Assembly (NCBI GenBank): GCA_002110485.1
Contig: MOWL01000003.1
Coordinates: 558,001-622,000, forward strand
Length of the DNA: 64,000 bases
Direction of reading: 5' to 3'
From: Emergomyces orientalis
Lineage: Eukaryota; Ascomycota; Eurotiomycetes; Onygenales; Ajellomycetaceae
A program made the translations under genes and the position numbers. Position 1 is the first letter of the stretch; the number at the start of each line of letters is the position of its first letter. This document shows positions 1-9,823 of the stretch, piece by piece. Under the pieces are notes generated by a model. That model ran no database searches, had not been told where the DNA came from, and saw nothing but the letters and a program-made list of their open reading frames with translations.

Positions 1-926
1 ATACCATATATCTCAATATATTAATTCCTCCCTATATATGTGCATATTATGCTAGCTCCACTCTCCGTCTTATCCTCCGTTTCATACCAGCTAAGGGCGC
101 TGCAATTGCGATCATCCGGAATACTAGTATTCTGCGCAAGCCTGATTGTTTTAGTGGCCATCGAAATACGATCATTAGGGAAATTCCATCCTCCATCCAG
201 AAGAGTTCACTGTCGTTTTTAAGTCCCCCATGCTTCAATTATTCCGGCCCAAGCTCCTCACTGTCATTTCGGAGATGTTTGCCAACACCAATTACAGTTG
301 CCTGAAATCGAAGTCAACTGGAAGGTCACATGATCCTACTATTCCCGAGGCGGCCTGATGCGTCAAGCAAGGGCTTGCCAACCTCTGGGCGCTCCCATTC
401 CCCCTTACTGAGTGGCTACGGGTGGAACAACGGGAATGAAACATTAAATTCGGGATCTCAAATGTCAACAATATGGGACCTTTTAGGGTGTCAGTCCCGG
501 AAAACTACTCTCCCTCCCTCCCGTGTATCGGTTGGAGGGGATGAAGTAATCCAATGAGTTTGGGCGCAGAAAGTGGAGTGAGTGTTTTTTGGCCAATGCC
601 ACCAGACTATGCATTGTTTAATGCACATGATGTGGGATTAATTCTAATATTTTCCCGTGTTAACTACCTCGGTTTACTCATATTTACATTGCTTATTCTC
701 CCACCTTCGTGTCTAATTCAAATCTCAGCTGTGGGGTGTCATCGACCGCATTAAACCGGTTCTTTTGAAATAGGGCCAGCCGCTAATTGTCCAAAAAGGC
801 GAAGAATTCCAAAAAGAAAGCAAAATTTGTCTAGCAGTCTTTAGCTACATTTTGCCTTGTATTTTCCGTTCTTCGTTTACCCTTCTCAACAACTTCCCAG
901 TCGAACTACGAACCTACCTCTGTTTC
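1..926. other. Left-edge spacer, no gene supported
   Basis: Only short open frames of up to about 75 codons occur on either strand. None has a recognisable domain, signal peptide or convincing splice partner. A pyrimidine-rich stretch at about 860-925 just before the first gene is a plausible 5' leader. I see no RNA gene or repeat. Confidence 0.5.
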
Positions 927-1523
927 ATGATCATGAAACTTTTCTCTACATTGGTTGTCCTCCTCACGCTGACCGTCTTCACGGCGGCGCAGGATCCCAC
1001 GCCAGTTTATAAAAGCGATCTTGACCGTCTCCAAGAGCAGCTGTAAGGAATCGAAACCTCAAGTCTACCAAAGCTCTTCGGGCGTAACTGACTCATAACT
1101 CACAGCAAATCGTTCGAGCAAATGATACCCAGTGGTAGAATGGGAAGCATGACACTACCTGCAAAAATTGAATGGCCTTCAATATTGGCGAAGCTCGATG
1201 ACCCGCCTGAATCACTCATTCAACTGTTTGCGTCCGCTATCCCGCAATCCGCATTCCGAAGTCTATTGGATCCTGAAGGCCGGAGTGCGATTGCCAGTGA
1301 CCTCAAGGCTGGGAACACTCCGGACTGGTTCAACAACCTACCCTCAGCCGCTAAAAGCTACATGTCTCATGTACAAGTCCAGGCGACAGCGACCGACATG
1401 CCAATAAACGGTAAAGGAGGGCCAACTTCCACGTCTAGTGCTCTCGCTGCGAAGCCCACTGGAGTTGTTGCTGGTGGCCTAGCGCTTGCAGCTGGAGTTT
1501 TGGGCCTTGCTGTTGCGCTATGA
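927..1523 (+). CDS. Small secreted GPI-anchored-type surface protein
   Basis: Two exons, 927-1042 and 1106-1523, are joined across a 63-nt intron (GTAAGG..CACAG, split Leu codon) and give 177 residues. The N-terminus (MIMKLFSTLVVLLTL...) is a clear signal peptide with likely cleavage near residue 20. The body is hydrophilic and has no cysteine pair. A Ser/Thr/Ala-rich stretch then precedes a C-terminal hydrophobic tail of about 20 residues ending in LGLAVAL, with small residues before it that could serve as the GPI attachment site. The motif AGNTPDWFNNLP followed by a KSYM element resembles a family of small fungal GPI proteins of unknown function, recalled from memory. The product would sit at the plasma membrane or cell wall. 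Translation could start at Met1 or Met3. The enzymatic role, if any, is unknown. Confidence 0.75.
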
Positions 1524-3915
1524 GTTCAAAATATTGGAAACGATACGTTATTATAGCGTGGGACAAGTGAATATGTCGTTCGATAGATATATATCGTCGT
1601 TTAATGATTACTCTAGGTTACCTGCAAGCTAAATTGGCACTCTTCGCATTGGCAATGATATTAGAATTTCTCTTGTTTGGGGTTACACCCTACAGGCGCC
1701 AGGATATGCCTCATCAACTTTGAATTTTGTGGCTACTCCAGTTTTTCACCCTGCGATGAATGGTATTCCTACCTTTAGCAGTCATTTCACCTGAATATCG
1801 AACGGCAATCAATCGACTAGAATCCAATCCTTGAGTAGCCAATCAGATCCACGCATCCAATGTGTACTGCGAACGATGCGTTTTAATCGAGTGCTACTTT
1901 ATAGCTATGCTCATCTCCTTATTAGCGAGGGCAACGTAGCTTGATAGAAGGGGTTGTCTCGCAGGCGCCTCCTCCGTAAAGTTAGTTGTCCCTGAAAAGA
2001 ACAGCAGCAGTCAAAAGAAGCTTAATTGCTTGATTACACAAAGCCCCACATTTCTCCACAGCTCCCAGAACTAGATCGTTACCCCGCACGAGCGTGCGGG
2101 GTAGGCCAAAAATAAACTCCAGGAACATATCAAGTTGGTTTGTGGGGACCGTGGGGGAAACTTGAATGAAATGACCCGTGAGTGGTTGAGGGCTAACAGC
2201 TGGTTCAAGCTACTGTCCGAGTTGCTCGCCGAGGTTGATGTACAGGCCTCCACTTGATTGCCCCAGTCTACCCACCCATTGAGCTTTTCAGTGCTGTACA
2301 TTTTATCCTATTACTGGAGTCTGTCGGCGAGCTCAGCAGGGGGGTTCCGGAAGTTTAACTCAGCCATGGCAGGTTATGTCCTTGTTTATCTTGCTTAATC
2401 ATTACCGTCCGAGATATGACATCAAATTTGATCCCGTCATTGGCAAACGGACGTACTGATTGGCGGCTCCTTGTATCTCGGGTTCACATGAAACTTCCAT
2501 CCTCGGCAGGGAAGCCGGCTAGCTCGGTAAACTAGCCTTAGTTCGCCTGACTTCATATCAACAACATTTGACGAGGGACAAATTTCCAACTTGATTCCTT
2601 CTTACTGTTTTCTGTGGAGATTTTTCATTTGTTTCCCCATTTCGTGAAGGAGACAACGGGTTTGGGTATTTCATGATCTTTCTCTGGTGGAGAGTGGAAA
2701 TAAATCTTGTCTACCCCACACTCTTTGGATACCTGCTATGGTATCGCCCGGAATTTTAGGTATAGCACTGCATCCACAAATGGATGGGTTGTCTGTCATA
2801 GTTTGTTTTTGGATCATTGAACACATCGCTCCAGTAGGCTTCAAACCGAACTTTAGAAACAAAAATCTGGCTACAAACTTATGAACCACAACCCGGTTAA
2901 ATACACGCAAGGAATATGATTTCCTCTCAAAAAAATTATTCCGCTAACTTACCGCAGTAACAGCGGTCGGAGCTATGTCAACGTCTTCGAAAATTGACCC
3001 TAGATCGGAGTCACTGGAAGTAACATACGGTGAGCTTTCTACTTAAGCGCTCTCGGTTGATGATGATCAGGCTACAGAACGTTACTTTTCTCTCGTCATA
3101 GCGGGGTGCGGAATGTTTGCCACCTCTAGACAGTGAAAGAGGGGGTTAAAGTGGATTTTAGTCGGTTCGTTACGAAATGTTAGTAGGATTCCCCAGATTC
3201 CCTAGCCGTGCCATGCTAGCCATTTAACAAATTCTCACCGAATCTCGAAAGCCCCCTGATATTCTATCGAGCCATACACTCGCAAGCCTGTTGGAAAGCA
3301 ACCCCAACTCCCTTCTCTTGAACCTCCGCCTCTTGAACTTTACCGTCTTTAGTTTTACACTTCAGTTATTTAATCATATCAGACCATCCCACTTTTAAAC
3401 GAGTCTGGGCTAACCAGTTTCTAACGAGAAACATTGGCTTGACCCGCTTGCCTGCAAGGCTCCGCTCGTATCAGTGCTAGCCTTTGGCCTATTGGCCGCG
3501 CGCTTTACCAGTTGCCCTTCACAACCTTCCAAACCCACCAGCCCCACGTCCCGCGTCTGGCACACCGTGATGTGCTATGCTAGCTGACGAGAGCTCCAGA
3601 TGCGGAGTCCAAAGGTTCTGCTTACCCCAGCTTCTGCTACACCACGATTGATAGCTTCACATGCCGTTCATTGCCCGGAGCGGTAAGGTTTCCTCGGTAC
3701 ATGTTTTCTCGGGGCTATATATTCAGAACCTGGAGTGGCACCCATTTTGTTGTGTTGAAAATAAAAACTGAATCGAGACTTATTTAACGGAACCCTTCAA
3801 TTCTGCATTCAAAAGCACTTTTCACCCTCCGTTCCAGTACAAATTAGTCGAGAGTCATCACTCGCAGCTCTATATTCATTGTTGAAAGCAGAAAACCCAT
3901 CTTCTCTCGCCCAAA
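1524..3915. other. 2.4-kb spacer without a supported gene
   Basis: Open frames of at most 80 codons are present on both strands (for example minus 2671-2910 and plus 2687-2884). They overlap each other and show no family signature or splice signals worth joining. A GC-rich perfect palindrome lies at 2080-2103 and is listed separately. The last few hundred bases contain A/T-rich promoter-like DNA for the small secreted-protein gene that starts at 3916. Confidence 0.5.
2080..2103. repeat. Perfect 11-bp-arm GC-rich palindrome
   Basis: The arms TACCCCGCACG and CGTGCGGGGTA are exact reverse complements separated by AG. The surroundings are AT-rich non-coding DNA, so a 24-base GC-rich palindrome stands out. 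It could be a dimeric transcription-factor site, a cruciform-forming sequence, or a relic of a short fold-back element. The sequence alone does not decide. Confidence 0.7.
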
Positions 3916-4393
3916 ATGCAGGTCTTCAAATTCTTTTTTATGCTCATTCTCCCAATCGTGGCACTCTCCATGCCAGCGCCGGAGGCAAAAGAGCACTTAG
4001 ATTTGTCGTCACTCGGCCCATTACTCACCGCACGTCAAGATGGGAAACCTGGAGGGCTTTTGGGAGATTTAATCGGAAGTTTGGGAAGCCTCAAAGAGAT
4101 CCTTGCTCCCGAATTTCTTGATGCCGTCAAAACTGTTGTCGTGAACGCTGCTAAAGTTCTCGATGATGATGGGTCTAAGAGAGCTAAAGCGCTTATCACC
4201 AATGCCAGCAACCTGCTCACTGCCGACTTGGTTAAGCAAGTTAATGAGTTACTTAAGGAACTTGGCCCGGTATGTTGTATTGGACGGATAGTCAATGTGT
4301 TTTAATTTTCCAAGTACTAATCATTCCCAATTACAGGTGATCTCCGCGGTAGTCAAGGTGATTTCTATGTTACTCCAGTCGCTACTAGGGTAA
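3916..4393 (+). CDS. Small secreted cysteine-free helical protein
   Basis: Exons 3916-4269 and 4337-4393 are joined across a 67-nt phase-0 intron (GTATGT, CTAAT branch, TTACAG) and give 136 residues. Residues 1 to about 18 form a signal peptide (MQVFKFFFMLILPIVALS), followed by a short acidic/basic pro-like stretch. The rest is rich in Leu, Gly, Lys and Asp with amphipathic helical spacing (GGLLGDLIGSLGSLKEIL) and ends in the hydrophobic segment VISMLLQSLLG encoded by exon 2. No cysteine is present in the mature part, which is unlike most small secreted effectors. Without splicing the frame would read into VCCIGRIVNVF, so exon 2 is favoured. Function is unknown. It could be a lineage-specific secreted or surface peptide. 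Confidence 0.65.
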
Positions 4394-5757
4394 AGCGAAA
4401 GAACGAAAGTACAGTACCTCCAATTTTTTGTGGTTGCCGCTGTACTTCGACGACCGGAGGATTATAAAGTGTGATGACTTAATGGAAGCTTCGGGCTTAA
4501 AAGAAGGGGGTGCAAACATTCGACATTGGGTATGGGTCAAGACTGGCGTGGGACTTGCTAGAGATGAATCGAGGGCCACTTTTATCGTCATCTGCACTTA
4601 GGTGTCTCCAAGTTCAACTTCTGGAAAAGTTGCTTCATTAGTGATTGGTCAAACCTCTCAAAATTCGTTTAGATTCATTCATTCATATCCTGTTATGACA
4701 TAATAATGTACGACCAAGACGATTAGATTCGTGCCGCCGCAAAAATATTCTACATATGACTGCACTCTTATTTGAAATATCGCAGCTCTGACAGTATTCA
4801 TCTTCACCATCGAAAAGCAGCTGGAAACAACGCTGATGGTGTTTAAGAACCTGCAAGGTTACTCTGGCCTATCAGCGGCATGACGTCTTTAAAATTTAAG
4901 GTTTACGGGTGGACCAGGTACCCCGCCGCCAAGCTTTAACTTCTTACCATGGGTCCATGGCTGGGTGATTCTCCCGACTTGGTTCCGGTTTGACCCACCC
5001 GTAACTTGAAGGGGGGGCAAAAGTGATCAGAGTTCACTGTTGTATTCTGTATCATGTATTTCTATAGAAATATTCTTTGCGAAAAGGGCAACAAATTTTT
5101 TTTTCCTTCTATCCTTTTTGGGGAGATGTGTGGGTTGGTTTATTCGAGTAGTTCGGTACATACTGCTCATAGAATGATACTTACATTTAAGCTCTCAGTG
5201 GAGAACCGGATTTTGTCAAACATATGCGAGCATTTTCTTGCACAACTTTACCATTTGTTGATACTATAGCTAGGGTGTAAACCTAATCATGAGTTAATAT
5301 TCATGGGGCAAAGTATGCTAGGATAAGCGGTGCAGTAAATGCTTTGCGCAAAGAGAATATCTGTGGCATGGTATCTTAGATGGGTTTGCCAATTAAAACT
5401 GGTGTGTATTACTAATTCCTGTAGCATAAGGGGAACAACTCATCTGGAGACAGTGAAATGGTAAAAAGTGCATGGAATATTGCATGTAGTTAAGTAATCA
5501 GGTCACCGCTGACATCGAGCACATATATCCTTGATAGGACGATCAATTTCACTCTCCACCTGGTTTTCAACAGCTACTCCCCTTCTAAACCGACCTTTTT
5601 CAACACGGAGCATCAAACAAACACGAAGAAATAGAAAAGAACATGCTGCCTCTGAAAATAAAATTAAGGCACCTGAAAAATACAAGTTATTTGTCAATGG
5701 CAAATCAGGTGTGGTGGTGACGCAATTCCCATCCCATTCTACTAGCATGCATTTCCC
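4394..5757. other. Spacer, no gene supported
   Basis: About 1.4 kb without coding signal. It contains the inverted-repeat unit at 4901-5005 and otherwise AT-rich sequence with short unsupported frames (plus 5054-5269; minus 5503-5748). Confidence 0.5.
4901..5005. repeat. Short imperfect inverted-repeat unit (possible MITE-like relic)
   Basis: GTTTACGGGTGG at 4901-4912 is mirrored by CCACCCGTAAC at 4995-5005 with one base of difference in the T run. The roughly 105-bp interval between the ends is more GC-rich than its flanks and contains an inner palindrome CCATGGGTCCATGG. There is no open reading frame. This is compatible with a miniature inverted-repeat element or a chance hairpin. A clear target-site duplication is not visible. 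Confidence 0.35.
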
Positions 5758-6662
5758 TTAAACCATATTCTTCATCCACTTTCGCATGTCCTTCATATAG
5801 TAGTTTCTTGGAGCTGTTCGAATAAACATTGGCAGGTGCGGATATATGCGCTTCATTATACCCATCATCTGCCCGATAAGCCCCCCGTCTCGACCTGGAC
5901 GTCTTCAACCCATAGGCCTCCCGGAGCGCGGTGGCAGCCATTCTGTCGTCAGCATGCGTACTATCGGCATATTGGCCTTGATCCAAACGGGAGCCCTTTT
6001 CGGCCACAGCAAGTCCTTCGCAACAGAAATCGCATGACTCGTGACCTCCATTACCTCGATCTTCGCGTCCCAGTAGCCCCAGAACGCGCGACGGCCTGCC
6101 GGCCGTTTGCCAGGGGGCACTCGAAGGGCAGTCGCGAGAACTGAATACTCCTCGTAGACCTTCTCAGATGTTTCAGCGTCAAAAGGGCCGAATATTTTCT
6201 CATAAATGCCCACTCCTGCAGCATACAGCGTGGCAGCTACCCAGAACTGGAGGTCTGGGTCGTTGGCGTCGTAGTTTTGCCCATTCACAGGAGCATGTGC
6301 CCGGTTAACTACGTTGATAATGGCCTTTTTCTCGTCAGGGGTGCCAAAGGCAATGGTGTAGATGTAAGTCATAGTAGTTCGCAGCCTGACGGTTACCCGA
6401 AGGGCGAAATTGTTATGTTCATTCACTCCCTGTCCAACACCTGGATTAGCCACCTGCAGCAAAATCGCAACGGCTCCTCCTGCCAACACAACAAGATGCC
6501 TTCCTCGATAATTTTCTGTACTTCCTTGGGCTCATATTCTAGGGTGTAATAAGGTGATGCCTGAGCAGATGGCCTTTCGGGATTTTCGAGCGGCTGACCC
6601 CCATTGACTTGATTCAACTCCACGCCATTCTCCCGGGAGAGTCTATTCTCCGGAGTAGCCAT
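5758..6662 (-). pseudogene. Broken DUF2236 (ER-bound oxygenase mpaB / latex-clearing-like) gene
   Basis: Three reading frames on the minus strand together make one DUF2236-like protein of about 300 residues. The parts, in order: N-terminus MATPENRLSRE (start 6662), AGGAVAILLQVANPGVGQGV, the signature RAHAPVNG with DPDLQFWVAATLYAAG, LTTEWLPPR, LREAYGLKTSRSRRG, and MMGIMKRIYPHLP through to a stop at 5758. Frame changes are needed at about 6484-6493 (an exact CAACA CAACA tandem duplication of 5 bp on the plus strand), at about 5926-5930 (one base missing) and at about 5870-5872 (one base extra). From its own start, translation ends at 6423 after about 80 codons. No intron can explain changes that fall between adjacent conserved residues. 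The family includes heme-dependent oxygenases such as mpaB-type and Lcp-type enzymes. Sequencing errors could account for the single-base events but less easily for the 5-bp duplication. Confidence 0.8.
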
Positions 6663-8162
6663 GATGGAACTACTTTCCTTGGGTTTCATCTTTGTATCTG
6701 AGCCTTACTACTTTTTTTTTTCGCTCGGGGTAAGACTGGAGATGTGTGATACGCTTGAAGCTCATCTTCTGCGAAATGTGGGTTTCGTTAAGATATGATG
6801 AACGTGGGGAAGGAGCGTACCCACGTTGAGAAAAGTGACAAGATAGGAAGGTTGGAGCCCATAGCAGCTTCGCTAGTAGCAGAATGTATACCACTTTTGC
6901 CTGACATCTTGATTGAATGGGATATGGTTAAATCTCCAGACTGCAAAAGTTGTTGCCCAAGTCTGCTATTTTCACATGGGGGCGAGCCGGTGGGTGAGCC
7001 GGGTGTATCGAGCCGTTCCATGGTACAAATCCAAGTCATTTGGGCTAAAGATACTTAAGAGGAAATAAATCGAGAAAGCGGGATACAAATAAGCGGATGA
7101 AATTAATGCATATGGCGCTCCTCTTGGAGCCATATAAGTTTCTGCCCCGTTAATCGTTTCCGGTCAAAAATGATGCATTTTTTACAGTCATCATCAGTGC
7201 TAGGCAAATTTTTCGGGTTGGCATGCTAACTTCAAACACTATCAATTCCGACAACAAAAATTGCTTGAAAGATTCGAGTGTACCAAAAATTTTTAAGTGC
7301 GCCACCCTGAGGCATTGGGAATAATTAGGGTTGCGCTAGGGCGCAGGGCTCTGCTAGTCCATTGTACTAAGCTTTGCGACCCGAGGAACCCCATCCCCGC
7401 GTTTCACAGCTCAGACCAACAGTGTTGTTCGCTCTAAAGATGAATACTAGTACCACATCCAATTTCAACCCACTCCGTAGAGAGGGAAGATAAATGCTCA
7501 AAACAGTAGTGGTGACAAGACAACCAGGAAGACAAGTAGTCTTTAGTGATTAAAGCAGCCCAGTAGTGTTTGTTTTACCTACTACTTACTGTACATATCC
7601 CACGGTTTTGGGGCATTGGGAAGGGTATTTCCCCGTTTTAGGGGTCTTTGTAAGAAAGCACATGAAAAATTGGTCTTCGTACAAAGCACCGAGGAAGCCT
7701 TTAGACCCGCAGCCAAGAATGAGCAGAGCATGCGGGGGTGGCAGACCGTCTTTTGCTGGCTCCGCACGAACATATTACGTCAGAGCCTAGTGCAATTGAA
7801 TTGGGGCATTATACGGGGATCAATACGCCCAAGGGAAAATGTATGGGGTAAATCGATCGTGGGGCAAGACGAATATAATCTGGGGAAAGACGAGTCCTAG
7901 TGTCCCAAACAGGGCTTGATGTGACCTTCAGAGTTGTTGAAATATGAGATTCCGCCGCCTTGGACTTTGAACCCAACTTGGCTGCTCCCCAATGTCAATT
8001 GTTAAAAGTCATTGAGCTCATCCAAAGGTTCAATTGTGAGATCTAGCCAATTTTATCCTCTCAAAACCATCTAGGACAGCAGGTCCTTTTCCTTTTCCTT
8101 TTCCTTTTCCTTTTCCTTTTCCTTTTCCCTTTCCTTTTCGGAAACATACGACGCCTTTCATT
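6663..8162. other. Spacer; pyrimidine microsatellite near right end
   Basis: No gene is supported. Open frames up to 94 codons (for example plus 7616-7900) have no recognisable content. It holds the presumed old promoter of the broken DUF2236 gene on the left and the CCTTTT repeat just before the DUF3712 gene on the right. Confidence 0.5.
8085..8138. repeat. (CCTTTT)n microsatellite
   Basis: Seven exact CCTTTT units span 8085-8126, followed by a slightly degenerate continuation to about 8138. It lies only 25-78 bases upstream of the ATG at 8163, so it is probably in the core promoter or 5' leader of the DUF3712 gene. On the minus strand it produces long spurious Lys-Gly or Lys-Arg frames. 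Confidence 0.9.
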
Positions 8163-9823
8163 ATGGGAATAAGCGAGAAGGCGTCCAAATATGTGATTGG
8201 GGGCAACCGCGGAAAGTTCCGTGGAAATGGGGCCAACGCGGCGGCTGGAGCGAACGGTAGTTCTGAGCATGTTGAGGAGGTGGATAAAAGACAGCAAAGT
8301 CGTCGTAGGAAGGTGCTTTTGCATTACAAACGATGGTGGTGGTGCCATTTGTTAGGAGTTATTATCTTCCTTGCAATATTTCTTCCAGTATTGTGAGGTT
8401 TAACTTCCTTTCTATTCTTTCTTCCCCCTTCCACAATTCCCATGGTGTTTGTTTTATGCCCCAAGCCTGTGAGAGTAGGATATGGGCCTTTCGGCGAAGG
8501 CGAGACTAACTGCGGAGCGCTTAGCTTCTTGGTTGCTTTCCCTGCAATTGTCCAGAGGATGGTTGACGATACAAACCTTCCGGTTCACGCAGGGATGCTC
8601 ATGAATCCCACGCCAGAGAACCTAGAGTATTCTATCACTGCATCGCTCAAAGTGCCAGCACCATTCACGGTCGAATTGGAACCTTTTACTCTCCATTTAT
8701 ATCGAATCCAGCAGGCTCCCGAACAAGCATATGTTGATATTCCTTTGCCACAACTCAAACTCAAAGGGAACTCGACAGTGGAAGTCATAGATACAACTGT
8801 TCCGATTTTACATATGCCAGACTTCACGAAGTTTCTCTCTGAAGTAACTCATAAGCAGAATTTTGTCTTGGCATTGGAGGGCACAACAACCGCACATTTG
8901 GGAAAGTTGAAGGCCAAGTTGACGCTTGATAAGAAACTTGAGTTGAACGGTATGGAAATCGACCGAGCCCCTTTTCTTCGTCCAATTCGACTAAGTGCAT
9001 GCTGTAGGTCTCGACGGTTTCAAAGGATTCAATATCGAATCTGCTAAAGTCATCCTTCCCTTCCAGGAGGACGGCACCAACCTAAAAGTGGTTCTTAATA
9101 TTCCGAATCGTTCTGTTATCACATTGGACCTAGTAAGAACTGCAAAACCCACATCTGGTGTTCATCAGGCTCACGAAAAAATCATAGGGAAACTTGACAA
9201 TGGACTTATTCTCCGGTAATATCATGCTGGGCCAAGCGATCATCTACGATGCTTTGCTCAAGCCGGGTAATAACACAGTCAACGGTGACTGTAGGATCGA
9301 CATTAAATCGGCAATTGCTAATCTCCAACCCATCCTCGAAGGCCAAAAGGAAGCACTTAGTGAAGGCAATCTCGAACTTACGATAAACGGCAATTCAACC
9401 ATATATAACGGAAAGCACATCCCGTATTTCGAAGATGTTCTGAGCAATCTTACCCTCAAGACCTCACTATCAATCATAAAAGTACTGACCGGTACCCTTC
9501 GCGGTTTAACAGAGGGTGGTAAAGGTATCGGGGGCATTCTTGATTTGTTCAAGGGAGATGGCCTCAAAGATATCATGGGAATCGTCAGGGAAGTTCTCAA
9601 AGGAGATGGGCTGAAAAATATCATAAATGCCCTAGGGGGGGCCCTCAAAGGAATAATTGGGGGGGAAGGCGGCGGTCTGAAAGGTATCCTGGGTGGTTCG
9701 GATCTTAGGGACATGCTCGGAGGCTTGAAAGAGAAAGATGTGGTGGGAGTGTTGAAAAAGCTGGATTTGAAAGAATTGAATCTAAAAGAAATTCTGCCAC
9801 ACTTGAATAATGCCCTGTCTTAA
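8163..9823 (+). CDS. DUF3712-family membrane protein with Gly/Leu/Lys-rich tail
   Basis: Four exons: 8163-8392, 8525-8949, 9008-9132 and 9188-9823. Introns are GTGAGG..TTAG, GTATGG..TGTAG and GTAAGA..CATAG, and phases agree throughout, giving 471 residues. A short cytosolic basic N-terminus (QQSRRRKVLLHYKRWWW) leads into one membrane span that continues across the first junction (IFLAIFLPVFFLVAFPAI). The DUF3712 region follows, with typical elements such as PLPQLKLKGNSTVEV, TKFLSEVTHKQNF, LTLDKKLELNGLDGF, LKPGNNTV and GNSTIYNGKHIPYFEDVL. The last 100 or so residues are a repetitive amphipathic extension with recurring KGDGLK and GGxLKGI blocks, absent from the usual family pattern as I recall it. 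Family members are fungal type II-like membrane proteins of unknown role. The gene appears intact, unlike its neighbours on both sides. Confidence 0.85.

Noticed and set aside
8030..8348. Minus-strand frames with long Lys-Gly / Lys-Arg repeats
   Set aside because: They are translations of the CCTTTT microsatellite in the leader of the plus-strand DUF3712 gene and have no other coding evidence.
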